Source: a virus | IMG/VR virus record: IMGVR_UViG_3300004448_000417 | Coordinates: 1 to 32,783 of that record | Length of the DNA: 32,783 nt | Direction: 5' to 3' (one strand) | Part shown: one piece after another, positions 15,765 through 29,300 of the stretch | Layout: each line of letters begins with the position of its first letter | Numbering within the stretch: position 1 is the first letter of the stretch | The notes under the pieces: generated by a model | Databases searched by the model: none | Told to the model about the DNA's origin: nothing | Seen by the model: the letters and a program-made list of their open reading frames with translations, nothing else | Position numbers and translations under genes: made by a program

Positions 15765-17342
15765 TTAGAATTCCAGAATAATTTTGATGTCTTCTTTTTG
15801 CCTAGAGTCTCTCGTTACTATAGAACGATTATCAATGTAAATAACATCTCCTGTATTCTTATTTATCTCTGGATTAGAGAGACCAGATGAAAAAGTTACT
15901 CCCAAATTAATTTCTTTGGATCCAACTGTAGTTGTAATCCCAGTGAAATCAGTATCAATTGATGCTACATATGAGACATTAGAAACTGTATTTGATGATG
16001 ATTCAAAATTAATAACATTTGCTTTACTAGTAACATCATTCCTATCAGTTTGATTTAAAGTATTGGCAAAGTTTAGAGATCTATCTTGATAATACTTTAA
16101 TACTCTAGTTTCTGCATCATATGATGCAACATATCCTCTTGCAGTGCCATTTGACGTGGTTTGTTCAATTTTATCACCAATACCAGGATTGCTAATAAAA
16201 TTTGACGTTAATTTAATTGCTCCTAATGATGAATATTCATTTGCTGTGTAAAGACTTGTAGATTCGTATTTTTCTGGATTTTTTATAATTCCCACTTGAG
16301 AGAATTTTGTGTCTGTTGGGAAATCTTTTGTTGAATCATCAAATCTTGAATATGCAAGAACTTTATCTGATCCCAATTCCTCATATATGTTATAACCATG
16401 ACCTCTAGATGGAGGTATAATTGGAATCAACTTTGCAGGGTTTGAAATAGTATCTGTTGTTGCATGTCCAAAATCAACAATTCCAAATGTATATCCACTG
16501 CCACCAGAAACAACTGTTGTTTTAGTAATAGTTCCAGACGTATCAACTTCTATATTTACTTTTGCTCCTGACCCATCACCTTTAATGTCATAAGTACCTG
16601 CCGTATATACACTTCCTCCTCCATCTTCAATATAAACATATTTTATTTGATTGTTGTTTATTGCAGAATCTCCAGAATCTCTTACAGATTGAATTTGGAA
16701 ATCAGTTGAAGTTGACCAATCACTCGGAAGAACAATATATTCAGTAGAATCAAATTTAATAATATCACTTGGAGATATAGTAAACAAATACTTCCAAATA
16801 TATCCGTCTCCACTTATTCCTGCAGCAGATGATTCTAAATCTGTAAAAGTTGGCTCATCTTGAGATGTATTTCCATTTATGTTTGATGTTCCTCCAATAT
16901 CACCATGAGACCCATTAGAGATACATATGTAAACTTTAAAATCACTATTAATAACAAAATAATTACTGTCATAAAGTCTTGCACTTTGAGAAATTGGTGC
17001 TAAATTTCCAATACTATAATCGTGACGATACATTTCGTAACGAGTATTTGAAGTCCAATTAATTTTTTTTACAATTCTTCTAACATTCAAACTATTTAAT
17101 TTTTTACCAAATAATGCAGTATTTCTATAATGACTTAAGTACTGTTGATTATCAATAGGACTTGGTGGACTTGATGGAGTGTTTCCCCATGCTGCAGTCC
17201 TACCAAATCCTACAGGAGTAGATGTTGTTCCGGGATTTGAAAGTCCTAAAAATACATAATAATTATTATCAGTGCTCAACACAGAATCTACAAAATTATT
17301 AGCATTAGCAATTCTAAATTGATCTGTTACTATAGCAGACAT
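15765..17342 (-). CDS. gp8: Baseplate wedge protein gp8
   Basis: 525 residues, against 334 in T4. gp8 is a dimeric wedge component that ties gp6, gp7 and gp10 together. It opens with AIVTDQFRIANANNFVDSVL (T4: AIVTSKFRTEKMLNFYNSI, from memory). INWTSNTRYEMYRHDYS and FKVYICISNGS follow. The most diagnostic block is SGDGYIWKYLFTISPSDIIK, then STEYIVLPSDW, at residues about 173-207, matching T4 GDGYVWEYLFEIPP and EYIVVPW. The C-terminus GDVIYIDNRSIVTRDSRQKE, then DIKIILEF, matches the T4 end. The extra length is mainly a Gly-rich insertion near 230-300 (DGGGSVYTAG, SGGSGYTFG) and a later beta-rich segment. A late promoter precedes it; no clear ribosome binding site is visible before ATG 17342. 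Confidence 0.92.
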   Translation of the reverse strand: MSAIVTDQFRIANANNFVDSVLSTDNNYYVFLGLSNPGTTSTPVGFGRTAAWGNTPSSPPSPIDNQQYLSHYRNTALFGKKLNSLNVRRIVKKINWTSNTRYEMYRHDYSIGNLAPISQSARLYDSNYFVINSDFKVYICISNGSHGDIGGTSNINGNTSQDEPTFTDLESSAAGISGDGYIWKYLFTISPSDIIKFDSTEYIVLPSDWSTSTDFQIQSVRDSGDSAINNNQIKYVYIEDGGGSVYTAGTYDIKGDGSGAKVNIEVDTSGTITKTTVVSGGSGYTFGIVDFGHATTDTISNPAKLIPIIPPSRGHGYNIYEELGSDKVLAYSRFDDSTKDFPTDTKFSQVGIIKNPEKYESTSLYTANEYSSLGAIKLTSNFISNPGIGDKIEQTTSNGTARGYVASYDAETRVLKYYQDRSLNFANTLNQTDRNDVTSKANVINFESSSNTVSNVSYVASIDTDFTGITTTVGSKEINLGVTFSSGLSNPEINKNTGDVIYIDNRSIVTRDSRQKEDIKIILEF

Positions 17343-17361
17343 ATTACACAGTTTTTTTAAA

Positions 17362-17369
17362 TATTTATA
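17362..17369 (-). promoter_or_regulatory. T4-type late promoter (TATAAATA) of gp8 and the DUF4815 giant
   Basis: Exact TATAAATA on the minus strand in the 36-base gap after the 4119-residue gene, ending 19 bases before the gp8 ATG. The predicted leader would be only about 13 bases and has no obvious ribosome binding site. Confidence 0.7.
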
Positions 17370-17378
17370 TGGATAAAA

Positions 17379-20300
17379 TTAACTTAAAGTTTCTGGAAGT
17401 GATCCAGTAAGTCTAAGTCCCTCACCTCTTCTCTGAATTGTTGGAAACGTTGATAATCCAACATCTACAGTTTTTCCAGTAACACCAATAGAAATTGGAG
17501 TAGAGGATCTTGTAATTGATGTAAATAATCCCCAAGAAAATTCACCAACATAATCTCCACTTGTAGAAAGACCTGTTATATCGGTTCCAGAATCAATATT
17601 GCAAGTAACGATACCAACATGATCACCAAAACGGGATAATTGATGAATATAGTAAATATTATCTAAGAAGGTAGTTCCAATACCAACTACAGAAGTATTT
17701 GAACTATCCACTGACGTAACACCAGATCCAATTATAGTGTCTTTAACGAATATTGGATACCCAACCTCCAAATCATCTCCAAAATTTGCTGTTCCTGTAT
17801 TGAGGAACAATTTAAGTGCTAATGAATGTCCACCAGATCCAGAAGTAGTTCCAATTCCTGTTATAATTCCAGAAAATCCTTTAATAAATTCAATATTATT
17901 TACAGTTTCAGTATTCGAATCTGGTAGAGGTGTAATTGTTTTAGGTTCTATAGTATATCCAAATCCAGGATCTGTAATCGTAGTTCCAGTAATTACCCCA
18001 TTAGTTATTGTTCCTGTAGCTTGAGCAGTAGTTCCAATTCCAACGCCAATTTGAAGTGGTGATTGGAACTTAATATCTACTGTCGATCCTACATATTCAT
18101 TGCCACCATCTACAATTGTAAGAGCAGAAACTGTTCCTCCTACACCAATAGATGCGGTAATATTAGCAGGTGAGGGATCCAATTTACCATCAACAATAAT
18201 ACCTTTCATGTTCTGATATGGTCCTTCTGCGGAAACTCCATAATTAAAATTACTTATGTCATCAACAAAAATACTAGCATCAGAAGTTGTAATATCTTTA
18301 ATAATTTTTGCAGTTGGATAAATTTGAGCAATTGTAGATTTTCTTGTCTTATGAACAAACACCCCATTAATTATTCTATCAGTTTTTTGCTTCGTCCATG
18401 ATATTGGTTTAAGATTAACTTCATCAATACCTTGATCTACATACAAATTTGTTTCAAATTTATCCGAAAAAGATACATCAAAAACTGTTCTTTGATCTTG
18501 AGTGATGGTTTCTAGAATAGTATCATTTTTAAATACTCTAATATCATCACCTCTTTCTAATGTTGGAATAACATCATCTACAACTAAATCATCTTCACCT
18601 CTAGTTCCTCTATAGAAGAAAACATCAATCTTATCTTCAGGTTTTGGTGCGACACTAAATGAGAATGAAGTTCCACCCTCGAATTGATAAGAAGAACCGG
18701 GATCTTGAATAATTCCATTAATAATTACAATTAAGATATTTTCAAGTTCTATTATAGAATTATCAGGTTTTTCAAAACTCAATATTGAACCATTGTAAAA
18801 AAGTGGAAATCTTATCCTAGTTCCATCTTGATAATTTTTGATAGAATCGATATAATCTAGTTCTCCAAACTGCCATGAACCGAAATTATCACTGAAAGTT
18901 TCCAATACTGTAAATTCAAACTCTGAGATCGGAGATGTTAAACCTTTGGCAGTAACAAGTCCAACTGGTTTAAATACATCACCTTTTCTAAATGAATATC
19001 CAGATCTTGAGATGAAGTAATTACTAACTTCAAAATAAGTTGATCCAATACCAGTTACAGGACTTGGATCAACATCGACACTTACTAACAATCCAATTCC
19101 TGTATCAGTTGTCGCCCCAACACCGATTCTAGAAATACCTTGAACTTCAAGATTTTCATATGTTGGTTCGGAAACAAATATTTCTGGATTTACGTAGTTG
19201 GTTCCAGCAGAACCAACATTAAATGATAAAGTTCCACCAACACCTATAGAAGCAACCGAAATTGTTGCTCCTGCACCAGCACCTCCTCCAGGACCTACAT
19301 TGATTTGAACTGTATTCAATGTAGTTGATGCAATTGATACTTGTTGGTTATGAATAGGATCTCCCCCAGATTCCCCTCTTCTTAATTTGGTTTTAGAAAT
19401 TGCTCTTGGATATGGATGATTTGTTGCATGACTATCCTTAGAACAAGTAAACACTAGTCCATCAGTAGCAATACCAATTGTATTTGATGTTGTTAACCCA
19501 TGATTGAGAATAGTTAAAGTTAAATCTCCCGACACAGAATTATAAACAGCATTTGTTGCCGTATAAGTGTTATTTTCATCATCAGTAATTGAACTTGTTC
19601 CGGAACTTACAAATTTATAATTATATTCTATATCTACTACAGTTACTCCAATAGAAACTAAACCATTATATCCAGAACCATTATCATCAGTAATTCCAAG
19701 TCCAGCAGAGACAATTGAACCTCCAGCACCAACGACAGCAGTTACTGCCGCACCAGCAAGAGGTGCATAACCAATTCCTTCAGTAGATCCTAAAGAAACA
19801 ATAATACCTCCTCTAGGAATTTGATTCTGATTTACATCAGATTCGGAAGAAAAAACGCTATTCGCATCTGATGTTTCGGTTCTAATACCACTGAATACAA
19901 TGGAAGATATTCCCGTAGGTGATGTCTGCTCAATAATACTGAAGTTGTTTAATGGATTGTTCGTAGTGGTTGGTGTTTGAAATACTCCATTAATGAATAA
20001 AAGTCCATTTCCACCACTTACCCCAATACCTGCAGTGTTTGCTCCACCGACAGTGAGAGTGAACGTTCTACCAATTCCAGTAAACTCTCTAGAAATGTCA
20101 TCGTAAACTGAATTTGTAGCATAATTCTTTCTTAAGAAGACTCTACCAGAAAATTTTGATGTTTCGAATACTAAATTATTATCTCTTCTTGAAACATTGG
20201 GATTACCTCTAGGTGATTTTGTAAAGAAAATACTGTCACCTACAATATTATAAGATCCTTTATAAATTCTAGATAATGTTGAATCTGTGTGGGATGCTCC

Positions 20301-23300
20301 AGATGATCCAACAAACCCCCTCTCAACCTCAACCAAAGTTTCTGTTCCGGAATTGGAAATAGGTCCAATATTTGTTGTCCCCAATCCAACATTAACAACT
20401 TTCATATATTCATCATCAACTCTCAATATATCAAGAGGATATATGGTTGTAATACCACTCAAAGAGAAAATAGTTGCGGATTCTGAAATACTTCCACCAT
20501 TTCCAGATAAAGTTTGTGAAACTTTAGCAAAAGCAATTGGATATTGTGCAACATTATTAATAGTAATGATAGCCTTTTCATTTCTCTTTGCCATTGAAAA
20601 TTCATGAGAATTTCCTTCACCAACAGATGTAAATGTAACAGCTGTTCCTGATTTAACTGTTGATATTGAGAAACTGTTATTATTATTAACGACAGCAAAA
20701 ACTTGAGAAGGAAGTTGTGCAACAGCAGAACCATTTTTATACATCATTGGAGTTGATCCAACACCAACAAAAGTGGATTTTGGAGTATATATTAATTCTT
20801 CACCATTACTGAAGAAGTGATTATCAATTGAAAATACTCCTGTTGAAAGATTGAGAATATCAACATCTGAAGGATTAAATGATTTTGCAAAAATTGGAAT
20901 AGTTTTTGATCTCAATACAAAATCTTCTTTATTAATTCTATCACCATTAATTGCTAAGTATGATTTAGTATTTACTGTTTCAACAGAATTTCCATATATA
21001 AGATTTGGTGCTTGATTGATAAAATCAACTGTGGTGTATAAACACTCACTATAAGAATTAATTCTTATATCTCCAGTAAAATTAGAATCTGGATAAAACT
21101 TAACTAAAATATCATCCCCAGAATATTCTCCTCCAAAAGTTCCTATTCCTAGTGGAGTGGACTCTCCACTCGTACTTCCTATTGACAGTAATGAATATTG
21201 TTGAGTGTAAATATCAGTATTATCTTGAACCATCATAACTTGATGGATTGATTTTGTAGATCCAATACTAACTTCAACTAAAGATCTTGCAGAATCAAAA
21301 TTATTCTTATTCAATCTCAAGAAAGAAGTAGAAACACCAGAAGTAGTCGTAGATACTCCAGATTCATAAATTGCAGATCTTTCACTACCTTCTGGTTGAT
21401 TTAGTAACTTGTATCTAAATGTTCCAATTCCAACAGAATCTGATAGATTTTTTGTTCCAAATCCAACTATACGTGTTTTAACAATTACATCTTCATCTGT
21501 ATCATTAGTATAATTTAAATTAAATGATCCAGAATCTATATTGGAATCAAAATGCCCCAAAAGATTAGACGATCTTGAAAAATCTTCAGTATCAAAATAG
21601 AATTCTGAAATATTTGTATCTATCCCATCATGAGTTACATACAACTCTACAAAATTCATCTCATTAGTGACTTCTTTATAAACTTGTGCATTAACATGGA
21701 AAGATACAAATTTATCTGTTGAGACTCCAATAACATTGATTGTAGTACCTGTAAGAATTTCTTGACTACGAGAAGTTATATCAATAAATCCTATCGATGT
21801 CGTACCTACTCCAATATTTTCATTATTAAATTCTTTATCAATATACTTAATATCATATTCAGTATTGAAAGCATCTTTAGGAGTAAATCTCACATACTTA
21901 TCACCAAACTCATCAATTTCTATTGAAAAATCTCCATATTGCTCTCCATCAGTTGTAGTAAATCCAGATCCTACATTAACTAAAGATTGTTTTTCTAAAA
22001 AAGCAATATTATTTTCGTTGGTATTGGTTGAATTGTTAAGAAACAATAAACTTGTTAATTGGACCTGATTTTTTCCACTTACATCAGAAACTTTAAACAG
22101 ATAGTTATTGTAAATATCTTCATCATTAATTTTTAAAATGTTTATATATGGTAAAGGTTCGTCTTCAAAGTTAGAAAATTGTTCTTTAATGTCATCAATT
22201 TTTAATCCAACATTAGATATTGATTCTTGATAGTTTGTAAGTTTTTTATTTTTTAACTTTAAGAATTTAGATTTATTTGATACTAGATCTATATCTCTCA
22301 CAAAATCAAAACTATTGATAGTGTCAACTCTCTTTTCACTAATATAATCTCTTATAATAGTCGTTGCATCAGAAGAACTCTCAATTCCAACTCTTCCGTC
22401 TCCATCAGAAATTATTTCTGTATCTGCGAAATTTTTAATACCAATTGAATGAACTAAACTATTGATGGGTGTTCTAATATCATTCCATTGCTGTTTACTC
22501 TTGACAGAATATGAAAGATTTTGATAATAATCATTATCTGCAAGAACTTGGTAATTTTCACTCAATTTTCCAGTTTGATTTTCCCAACCTTGATTCTTTC
22601 TATTAGAGAATTTGATTTCAAAAATTCCATCATAAGGTGTTAAAGATTCTATAGTAGCAACATTTCCTGAAGACTTGCCGACAATTATTTCATTAACAGA
22701 AAGATCATATGTTCCAAGCACTTTAAGAGATCCTGAATCATCATAATCAGTAACTTTGAGATCTGTCTCAATACCATCAGATATTAATGCCTCACCAATT
22801 TCGAATCCTGATGGAGATAATAACAATGAAAAAGTTGGATAATCTTTCTTGGCAATAATGTTTCCAAATGAATCTTGAATTGTTTTTGCAACTCCTACAT
22901 TTGTTCCCAATCCTGCAATACTAATAGTAACTTGATCATCAAATAATCCAGGTGTTAATTTATTTTCATATTTTACCACTTTAAAAAATTTATATCCATA
23001 ATCACTAGAATTAAATCCATCTCCAGTAGTGCTAGACTTTTGTATTCCTTCTACAAAAACTTCTTCACCCACAGAAAAAACATTCTCATCAAATCCTAAA
23101 GATGGTGTTGTAAGAATACATGTAAAAATTCCACTATTTTCTTGTGATTCAACTTTAGTAATACTAATTCCATTAGTGTTGTTAATAGCAAAAAGTTCTG
23201 CTGATTGGTCGGATATTCCTTTAGGTGGAACATCAATAATTAAATCGGTAATTGAATTACCAGTCAGTTTTGCCTCAATCACTCCATTTTTTACTTCAGT

Positions 23301-26300
23301 TCTTGTGCCACTGTTAATAATGACAATTGTTGGTGGCAATGTATATCCAGATCCACCAGAAGTTATAGTTACAATACCAATTGTATTTGAATCTTTTAAA
23401 ATAATTTTTGGGGATATAAAAACTTTTGGATTTAAAGTTTTATCCGAAGAATATTCAAATTTTTCATTAATAGATCTAGTTTCTTTAACTAAACCAATAC
23501 TATTAGATTTTAAGGAAACAGATAAATTCTTGCCATTTATTGTATTGACATTTGAAAGTGAAGGTAATTTTTTATACTGAGATCCACCAGATATAAGTTT
23601 AACATTATTTACTGGGCCAGATGCTGATATTGAAGTTGTTGTATATTCTAAATTATCGCACTCAGAAGAAGTATATGTCAATTTTTCTGGAGATTTTTGT
23701 AAAGAAATTTGGAAAGTAGTTGATCCTATACCAAAAACATTATAAGTTTTATTATATGCACTATCAATAAATAAAATTTCTGAAAAATTGTTCACATCTT
23801 TATCAGAAGAACTTATATACCCAGATTTCTCTAAAGAGTAATAAAGTTTTTTAGGTAATTCAGAACTACTATTAATAGTAATTGAAGCATTAGTAGTTAT
23901 TCCTATTGTTCCAACATTAGATATGCTAAACGTTTCTGTAGAACCTGTTGATATAAACTCATTATTAAAATCTTTATCATAATAAAGTTTAAATGAATAC
24001 CCCTCTAAAGAAGAATCTGTAAGATCAAATACTAAATTATTATTTGATACCGATTGTATTCTTGGATTAATTAAAGATATAGTTTGAGATGATCCTCCAG
24101 TTTCACCAATACTTACGACTACTGGTGGATTTTGATTTACATTAATATTACTATGACCTAATTTAATACTGTCTGAATTGACCCTATATACAAAATATGA
24201 TCCAGTATCTAAACCAGAAGATACTGAATCAGATTCGTAATATACTTTATCTCCAGTTTCTAGACCATGATTTTCGATGGTAATTTGATTTGAAATTGTA
24301 TTAATTCCTAGAGAGTTAAATCCTATAGGATTAATTTGTAAATTATTTGTAAATAAATTCCTATTTAATCTTACTGCTGTAGAAGTTCCAATACCGACAG
24401 AAAGGTTTGGATTTATATCCATGGTGATCGAATCACCTTTAATTAATCCATGATAATAAGAAGTTGATATTGAAACTGTTGATAAAATTTTCTCAACTTT
24501 TGCAAGTTTTTGTACGTTATTAGTATCGAAATAATAATCGTCAACATTATCACCTCCTGCTACAAAGAAAACTTCGTCAGAAGTCAAAGTAGTTTTTATA
24601 CCAATAGTGCTTGGAGATTTATTAACTGCATAAACTGTTGTTGGCAAATCAAATTGTGTTCCTGTAGGAGATGTTGAAATTGAAATAACAGAATTGCCAT
24701 TTTGATTAAATGTAATCCTTTGATTAGTTTCGAAAGGATGATTTTTAATACTAATTCTTTGTGTGGGAATGGATCCCGTAATTATCTCTTCTCCAAAAGA
24801 ATATGATACCTTACGTCCAGTTCCTGCTGTTGTTCCGAAACCAACCGATTCTTGTGGATTAAAGTAAACTTTATTGTTCACTTTAGACTCAAAATAATCT
24901 ACCTTTTTATCAATTATAAATGTTTTTGGTTTAAATGATACTGCAACCCCTATAGTATGTCCAGTTCCAGGAAGACCTCTATTTACTCTAAAAACATTTT
25001 TATCTGGATATACATTTAAAATTTCTAAAGTTTCAGTTCCAATTCCAATACTACTGCCAACAGAAACTCCTGGTGGAACCTGTGTTACATATATTTCTGT
25101 TGTAGCCGCTCCAGATGATGCAATTTCTGTTGTTAATCCCACATTTGGAATAGGTGGGACATTAATTTTATAAAATCCATTTAATATGGAAAGATTTGAA
25201 GTGCTAAATCCAGATATTGAGATGTAATCATTGTCTAATAGTGTATGGAAAGGAGAAATTGTTATGTTTACTTTATCATCTCCTCTCCAAGTAAATACTG
25301 CATCATTATAAACTTCATATGAAGTATCAATTCTATCAATGCCCCTTCCTTTTAAAGATAAAACCTTAGCATAAATTCCTCCACCATTAGTATCATCATT
25401 ATCAAAATTCAACAAATCATTTACTTTATAATTATCTCCACTATTGATAACAGAAATACCAGAAATTGATCCTTCACTAATGTGATCAACACTTACTTGC
25501 TGCTGTTTAATTGCATCATTTTCAATAAGAAAATCATTACTAGCATTCAATTCTATAATTTTATACCCTAAAGTATTTCTGGAAAGAGATGAATTATTAA
25601 AATCAAATTCTTGATTTAAACTTTGATTTTCATCAATCGTATTTGATCTAAAAGAATTTCCAATAAAGTACGGGAATTGTGGTTCTCCTGTAATAGAATC
25701 TATAGATGCATAATATGCATATACTCCATTTGGAAAATCTTCTGTCCTTACAAATGCTCCATTATTTTTATCGAGAGTTCCATTTTCACTATTAAAACTA
25801 TAATCTTCAACAAAAAATCCTAAAGGAAAATCTGACGTTGATGGTCTATTGTAAACATTGGATGCATTTTTTGCATAACCAGATGTCATAGTCTTAATAC
25901 CAGAACTTATATTCTCTGGATCTACAATCGAATATGGTCCGTAAATAGGATTTCCATCATATGCCCATCCAATAATATTAGACAAAGTTGAATCGGTATC
26001 ATTAAATGAAGATTGTAAATCTTTAAAATATCCAGATACTGAATATGATAATTCATCATTTTCATCTTTTAATATTTCATTTTGTAGTGTATTAAATTTT
26101 TCGACTTGGTTGCAAGTAAGTTCTCTTATAGATGCATCTAAAATTTCACCATCCCCACTAGGAACAACTTTAATTGTGCTTGAAGTAGAGTACCCTATTC
26201 CTGCATTAATAATATTTGCTCCAGTTATTCTTTCATTAGTAACTATAGCTCTTAACTTAGCACCACTCCCCGCATTAGTTGGATCTGAAACTATCAAATC

Positions 26301-29300
26301 TGGAATCGAAAAATATTCATACCCACCAAATTGCATATTTATTTCATTAATAGATCCATTAACTATAACGGGAGATATTTGAGCATCTCTACCATTTTTA
26401 ACTGTGAAAGAAGGTTTCTTTTCAAAATTAAAAATATTTGAACCATATTCAGTTCCTGGTTCATAAACATAAATTTCTTCAATAGATCCTTTAACAATTG
26501 GTGTTGCAGTTATGGATTGAATTTGTGTTAATGTTGAAATACCAACTGTTGTAAACTCAATATTTGCTTTTATATCCGGATATTTAAATTGTTGAAAACC
26601 AGTTCCAACAGAAGAGAATTTTACAAAATTATTTTGATCGTAATTTGTAGTATTTGTTCCTCCAATACCAGCATCACATACTCTGAAAGATTTTTCATCA
26701 CTTCTTAAAATAAAATATTGATTAGTTGTAGTTAATCCAGAAATAGTTTGTGGTTGTGTAGTTCCTAATCCAACAACAGTAGAATATTCTACAATTTCTC
26801 CACTCAAAAATCCATGATTATCAAAGTTTATAGAATTTTGCGAAGTGGAAATTCCTGTTGGTTTGACTAAGAGTTTTCTATTTGTAAATGATCCACCTTC
26901 TATAATTTTTACTTCTGAAATAGTATTTGTTGATAATTCTGTTAAAAATTTATGCACTCCACTTATTGAAGTGGTTGCAAAAGAAATTTGATTAGTTTCA
27001 TTTGAATAATCATCAAAGGTATTAAATAACTTTATTGTTGTATTATTATCAACTTTTGCAAAATAATTTGCATTGTCAGATAATGTGGATGATCCTACCC
27101 CAATTACAACACTTTGATTGCCATTATTTCTATAGGTAATTTTTTGGCCATTAGAAATATTATGGTCACTCAAAAATGTTAATTGATTTGTGGATGTACT
27201 TATACCACCACCCTGTGCAGTCGTTCTTGCGTCAAATAATATTTCTCTTTTTCTTTTAATTAATACTGGTTCGAAGGATCCTCCAGATCCGTTTCCACCA
27301 GTAACATTAATTGACAATACCTCTTTAATATCAAAATCTTGCTTATCTACAAGAATATCTGTTACTTTACCAGTTATAACTGGTAAAACTAAAGATGTCG
27401 TTCCAGCACTAGTAGATACTCCTATGTATGGATTATTAATAACATCAAAATTAGATCCACCATTCAAAACTTTAACATTTTTGATTGGACCATAATAAAC
27501 TTTATCAAAAGTTTTATAATTAGAAATTTCTACACCATTAATCAACATTCCGATTGATCCTGGTACTGTTTCTTCTCCAATACCATCTTTAATATTAGGA
27601 TTTAAAGAAAATTTCTTTAAAATTTTCTGAGGATTTATTATTCTTGATTTTTGAGAAAATAAAGTAAATGTGTGAGTTTCTAATACTGAAGTAGTTGATT
27701 TAAATTGAACAGCATTTGCATCAGAAATTAAAAAGGAGGGGGAACTAAAAAGTTTTATTTTTTTGCCACCACTATTAGGTACAATCTTAACATAATAAGA
27801 ACCATATTCTAATCCCTTTAAAAGTTCTCCAGATGAAGTATATTGAACTTTCTCTCCACTTATAAAAGGGACAGGAGTATCAAAGAAAATAGTGGAATAT
27901 AAACCAGTGTTAACATCTAAATCAACAATACTTCCAGAAGAAGAAGAGATTGATGCCGATTTAATTTTTTCTTTTATTTGATATGCATATGAATTTGTAA
28001 GTTCATTTCCCCAGGATGGAAGTGAATTTGATGCTATGTATGCAAAATTATTATCATCAACATACATGTTCTGAACATCAGAAATAATACTATTATTTTG
28101 ATATTTAAAATCAACAAAGGCACTATTTGCCTTATTGATTTTTCTTCTCAATTTTATAGATTGTCCTTCATTTGGAGAAAAAGAACTTAAATTTCCTATA
28201 AAAACTGAATTGGATGTAATATCAGCATTCACAAAGGGTAGATCTGAAGTATCTGTGGGGTATATTACATTATTTGTTTGTTCATCTATAAATTCTACTC
28301 GATCACCTCTTTTCAATTGAGATCTATCGACAGAAGTTTTTAATATAACACCAGTTGGATTTGATCCTCCAATAAAACTATCAATTTCTATTGAAGAACT
28401 AGTATTGTAAATCCAAGAATTTGCAAAAATTTCTGTATATGTTTTATTTTGTTCTGGATTTTCAATTAAAGTTCCAATACTCTTAACTCCTAAGATTTGC
28501 CCTTCATTAACAGAAATTGAATTTGATTTTTGAACAAAATTTGAAAGGACTCCCGTTAACCTGAGAACAACTTGTTTTGTTACATCCCCATCTTCATAGG
28601 AAAAATATGTATCATCTGAAAAAATATTATCTGTGGCAGTAATGGTATCAACAACTCCAGAACATCCTAAAAACTGATTAATACTCTTATCAACATATGC
28701 AATAGTATTATTTCCGGAATATACTGTTCCAGCCTGTCCAAATCCAATTGTAGAATCTACAGATATTATAGAAGCACCAATACTGACATTCTCCAAAACT
28801 TTTGAGTTGGGAGTAATTATAAAATTACCTTGAACATTACTATTATCACCATACCCAACAAATAACCCTACTTTGTAATATACCTTTTGATCTCTTGTAA
28901 ATATTTCAACTGAAGATATAGAGGCATTAGTTGTAGGATCTGTTGATTTTGTTAATGTTTGTCCAATTATTTTTGCAGGGTCACCACTAATAGCTTCGGC
29001 AATACATATTTCTTTTCTAATAAACCTTGCATCTGATGGTTTTATTAGATATTCCTCAAGATTAATTATTCTTGGAGTTTCTCCAAATAACACATTAAAT
29101 AATATTCTAAAAGAATCATCAGTACCTTTAGATTCGTAAAATGATCTAGATTCTTTTATAAAGTTTCCAGCATCTAATTCAGGATTAAAAACTCTATTCT
29201 CAAATCCAGGGGTATATGTAGATTTTAATTTTTTGTAAAATTCTTTTAAAAATAAAGAACTTAAATTCTGCACTGAGGAATTTGAAGTATGAGAATCAGC

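Noticed and set aside
23029-23580. 183-codon open frame on the plus strand
   Set aside because: It lies antisense to the 4119-residue gene, has low-complexity hydrophobic sequence with no recognisable family, and no plus-strand promoter or ribosome binding site context.
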